Shown here: positions 60,341 through 64,000 of the stretch, piece by piece
Numbering within the stretch: position 1 is the stretch's first letter
Layout: each line of letters starts with the position of its first letter
DNA from: Montifringilla adamsi
Taxonomy: Eukaryota; Chordata; Aves; Passeriformes; Passeridae
Length of the DNA: 64,000 nucleotides
Assembly (NCBI GenBank): GCA_017590115.1
Contig: JAGGNK010008559.1
Location: 7,309,888 to 7,373,887, forward strand
Direction: 5' to 3'
Position numbers and translations under genes: made by a program
Notes under the pieces: generated by a model
The model's input: the letters and a program-made list of their open reading frames with translations, nothing else
The model's database searches: none
Told to the model about the DNA's origin: nothing

Positions 60341-63300
60341 AAAGAGGCTAAGAAAATCTTGGTTTGCTGGAGGAAATAACCCCTGCTTATTTCCCACACT
60401 CTGAAATTAAAAAAAATATTAAAACTAAATATAGTTGAGTCAGTGACCTTTAAAAAGTCTGTTGGGGGATTTTATATTGGTTGTGTTCTGTTTTGCTTTT
60501 GATTAGTTTTGACTAGTTTATCTGCAAATCTAAAACACATGAAGAACCAAAGTCTGCAGAACGGAAAAGAGCGATTTTCTCTGGGAAGCTCTAACCTGTT
60601 GTAAAGAAGAATTCTGCATTGTGGTGCAGCTGACTCAACTCTTGTTTCCCTCAGCTACCAAGAAAAGCAAAAAAAGGACAAGTTCTGTACCTTTCCAAAA
60701 ATTTAGAAAAACATTGTATAAATGGCTGGAGAGGAATGTTTGACTCAAACCCCAGAACACTGATTCAGGAACCACCTTTTACTGGCTGCCATCAGAATGC
60801 CAACATTGATTTGTGCTACCTGGTTTTTAGGACACTGAAACCTCACCCATGCTGAAAGGCAAAGGCAGAAAATGTTGGTTTGCCTTTAGCTCTGACAAAA
60901 TACCTAACAGTGGTGAGTGTGGGATGAGAATCCAAAAGTAGTTTACATGGTGTGATGGCAGCTGGGTGACATCTTTCACAAATTTGGGATGACAGCCCCC
61001 TGTCCTTCTTCTCCCTTTCAGCTCCCCGACACACAGCGGGTCCTTCTCGCTCCCATTCTTCCTTGCTTGCTCCCTCTTTTGCCAGTCATCTGTTTCCCCA
61101 CCCAGGTGGCTCACAGTGCCTTCCTTGACTGTGCTCATCTGGGCTGAGGTTGCCAAACAGCTGGGGTGTGGCCAGATCCCAAATCCCAGTGCAGCCTCAC
61201 TGACCACCCCTCTTTCCAGCGCCAGGCACGGCAGCCCTGGAGAGGCTGGCAGGTTGCAACATGTGTATTAATATGGCTTTGCTTTCTCATATCCTTATCT
61301 CTAACAGCAAATCTGTGTAGCTCAGGATATGAACTGCAAATGAGAGATGAGGAACTGGTTAGTGCTTATCAGGAACGATGGAATTTGAGATCTGGAGATG
61401 AAGGGGGGTTGTTAGCTGTGTTTTTTTAATGAGAGGACTGGCTGATGTTTATCAGTTGACCCCTGTTTCAGGTAACAGAGCAGTTGGCAGGGAGCTATTC
61501 CTACTGATTAGATTGAGTGAGTTGGTATTCAGATTAACTTCTGATTTCCCTCGTATTATTTGTACAAGCTCTTTATTGCTCTGGATAATTCTCCCCTTCC
61601 TGGTTTAGGAAGTGGAACTGACATCCTCCTGAAGCACTGCTACCAGCGCACCAGATTTTATTATGTGAGACGACATGATGGTCATAGATTAACTCAACCT
61701 CTTACTATTTTTCTGTATTAAAATTAGACCTCTGTGACATTTGCTTTGTTCTAACCAAACAGGGATAATGTACAGCTTTATCAACTAGGAAAGATTTATG
61801 GTACTGAGGCCCATCAGGATATTACTTTTAATCAACATTTCTGTGGCTAAGGCAACTGCTGTCTTCTTTCAGGATTGAATATTTATGTAACCTGAGTGGC
61901 TTTCAATCCTTGCTTGTTCCGAGAGTCCCCAAAACTTTTCTGCTGTGGCTGGAAGGAATTATGATGTTCTTACCCTCCCTCTCCCCTGCTAAGTTCATTG
62001 CAGTATCTTTGGGTTTCTTTCCTCTCTGTTATTTGTCACTGTCTTGTCTCACTTCCTTGCCACAACAGATCCTTGAAGTGATCTATCAGAGGAGCAGATT
62101 CATAACCAATTTTTAAAGTTCCCCTATTGGATTTACAAGCCTGACCCCAACAGACCTTGCAATCACAGGTGAGAGTCCAGGTAGAACAAGTAATAACTTC
62201 ACATATATGTACGTGAGGATTTCCACTACACTAGCAATCACATTTTTATTGACATTTCCTTTTCCAACCTGGCTATCAAACCTCATATTTCACATATCTG
62301 TAGAGAAAACCAGGTTTGTTTTCCATGAATGGGCTGCATTATGGGGATTTTTTTATGTTATTCCATCTCCTACAGGCTTTTATCCAAACCAAGCAGCTAA
62401 AATAAAACATGGCTTCCTTCCCTGATATGGTTTCATAGCCCAGCTCTCCAACTTTCTCCCATACCACAAACATGCAACACAATTGTGCAACAGCCGAGGA
62501 AGGAATGGTGAGATCAGAGCCGTGACTGCAGACATCCTGACATGGGGATCTGGCAGTTATTCAACACAAACACAATTAGAGGACTTACCCTTGCGTGAAG
62601 TATTTGCTTTCTTGATAGTCACCAGCCTTAACCTCTAGGAATGCTTACGAATCAGATAGCGTTCCTTGAGGAGGGCGAGCCTTTTCAAGCTCCTCTGTCC
62701 TGCTTTAGCCAACACAGATACAAAGAAGAAAGAAATTCCGCCGCGTCCTCCAACTTCTCCCAGGGAAAGCCTTTAAGAAGCAGAGAAGAGTTGTGGTCTC
62801 AAAATCCCTGCCAAGGATTTGAGAATACAGTATCATGCAGTGCTTGCTCCTCTTCCTACTATCAGCAGGAAAAAATAACACCACAAGAGACAAACTTTGA
62901 AATTCTCACCAAACATGAAAGTAAGAGGGTTTCCTGCTCCTTGGCTTTGCATTGCAGTTGACTTGTCTGGCAGTGGTGATACCACAGAAGGATGGCAGAG
63001 ATTGCATGACTTGGAAGGCTCATATATGTGTATCTGCATAGTTATTTGTGAGCTGGATACAGAAAAAAGTTCATTAACTTAGAAAATGTAACCTACACAA
63101 CTTACAAATCTTCAAGTCTTACAACACAAATATTTCAGAATAATTCTAACCAGTGAAAACCCTGGGTTTTTCACAGAGTACAGCATCTTCAAAATGGCAA
63201 TAGCAGCTGACCTCTAATAAAACATTTGCTAGCAAACTGGTCAAATGTCAGTCTGGCACAGCAGTTGCAAAGGGAAAGTCTTGTTCCAAAAAGCCCAATA

Positions 63301-63566
63301 ATTTAAATTATTCTCATATCAAACTGCATCAGTGACACATGAGAACTGGGCCAAAGGAGGGCCCACTGGTGTAACCCCAGGAGTGTAACAGAGCAGTACA
63401 AAGGGGAAGACCAGTGGGATTTCCAGATGATGCAATGTGACATGACACAACTACTGCAAGACACACAGAGGCTTAACTGGTATAACATAAAACAAAATAA
63501 TAATAAAAGAAAGTGGTAGAGATAACTCCAACCCCGAAACACTGAAGTGAGCTGAGAGGCTCTTAC
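60341..63566. other. non-genic sequence, nothing recognised
   Basis: A GC-richer patch lies at 60990-61250 with incidental frames (126 codons on -, 87 on +). At 62068-62168 a segment flanked by an acceptor (CTTGCCACAACAG) and a donor (CACAG/GTGAGA) exists, but all three frames contain stops, so it could only be noncoding. No gene recognised. Confidence 0.5.
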
Positions 63567-63637
63567 CTGTGTGACCTGCGTGAGCAAACCCACCACCCCG
63601 CAGGACCACTTATCCAATACCAGCAGCACCCCAGCAG
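63567..63637 (-). other. minus-strand exon-like segment, unconfirmed
   Basis: On the minus strand the acceptor TGTTCCTCCTACAG precedes position 63637 and the donor CAG/GTAAGA follows 63567, enclosing 71 bases. Two frames are open: one hydrophobic (AGVLLVLDKWSCGVVGLL) and one Cys/Trp-rich. One frame has a stop. There is no family match that I recognise. It lies opposite to the other candidate exons, so it would belong to a different transcript. Confidence 0.15.
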
Positions 63638-64000
63638 CTGTAGGAGGAACAGTTGTGCAGTGTTGTGCCTTCCCAAGTGACCAGATGCACTTTTCCATCT
63701 TTAACAGCTTCCACAAATATCAACAACCCAAAAACCAGTGGAGATTGCCAAAATATCAGATATCTGAATCCAGTCAGAACAAGACACTCCCAAAAATATT
63801 TCCAACGCTATGAAATTCACACACACACACCTCCCCAAATGAACAGGGGAAATTTTTTGCATGGGACCAAAGGAGAAATGACAATAATGCCTCAGCCAGA
63901 TATCAATGGTCGCAGAGTTCCAAGCTAAGGAGCTGATTTAGGCTATTTTGGTGCACACAAAACAACCTGGCCATGCTCAAGGGACAGACTGCCCGAGCAC
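63638..64000. other. non-genic sequence with short (CA)n
   Basis: A 13-base CA run lies at 63819-63831. Open frames on + (80 and 91 codons) have no domains. No gene recognised up to the end of the window. Confidence 0.5.

Noticed and set aside
62068..62168. Segment between acceptor CCACAACAG and donor CACAG/GTGAGA
   Set aside because: All three frames contain stops, so it is not coding; a noncoding exon is possible but unsupported.
1..64000. CRISPR array, operon, prophage or other prokaryotic system
   Set aside because: No regularly spaced repeats, no dense coding, and CR1 tails plus microsatellites show vertebrate nuclear DNA.

Overview
The window reads as nuclear DNA from a vertebrate, most likely a bird. 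Two short 3'-anchored CR1 LINE tails are present. One is at 22800-22916 on +, ending in an ATTCCATGATTCTATG-type tail; the other is at about 33605-33835 on -. Apart from these there are a decayed LINE reverse-transcriptase relic and a few very old MIR-like SINE relics. I saw no Alu, B1 or L1-dense background, and interspersed repeats are sparse. This combination (CR1 tails, low repeat load, AT-leaning unique sequence, short GC-rich patches) fits an avian gene desert or the inside of a very long intron. Nothing resembles bacterial gene organisation: there are no operons, ribosome binding sites or dense open reading frames.

I do not recognise any protein-coding gene, tRNA, rRNA, snRNA, known microRNA or CRISPR array. 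The longest open frames (about 180-215 codons) lie in GC-rich stretches or antisense to the LINE relic and look like chance. Five short exon-like segments have convincing splice signals and at least one open frame: 13591-13640, 16983-17062, 28987-29081 and 53659-53729 on +, and 63567-63637 on -. The pair 28987-29081 and 53659-53729 is the most interesting. Each has a single open frame, and the two frames are phase-compatible if spliced together. I recognise neither peptide and treat them as hypotheses.

Layout. 1-7 kb: unique sequence with a 54-bp tandem duplication at 1.8 kb. 7.0-7.3 kb: a cluster of homeodomain-type ATTA cores with SOX-type sites. 8.3-9.0 kb: decayed non-CR1 LINE relic on -. 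9.6-11.3 kb: a 23-bp palindrome, then a GC-rich stretch with a CpG-richer core at 10.9-11.26 kb. 13-19 kb: a 27-bp tandem duplication, two exon-like segments and a GC-rich block at 18.4-19.0 kb. 19.4-31.2 kb: MIR-like relics, one CR1 tail, several enhancer-like unique stretches, a cluster of microsatellites (TATC, AAT, TTTG) and the 29.0 kb exon-like segment. 33.6 kb: second CR1. 35-64 kb: AT-rich, almost repeat-free sequence with simple repeats, several strong small inverted repeats (52.05 and 60.3 kb, with a weaker one at 44.3 kb), an octamer palindrome at 37.9 kb, and exon-like segments at 53.7 and 63.6 kb.

I found no convincing novel multi-gene system. What deserves a second look is the phase-compatible exon pair, the LINE relic of unexpected lineage, the candidate regulatory clusters and the perfect hairpins. 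All need alignment or RNA data that I could not consult.
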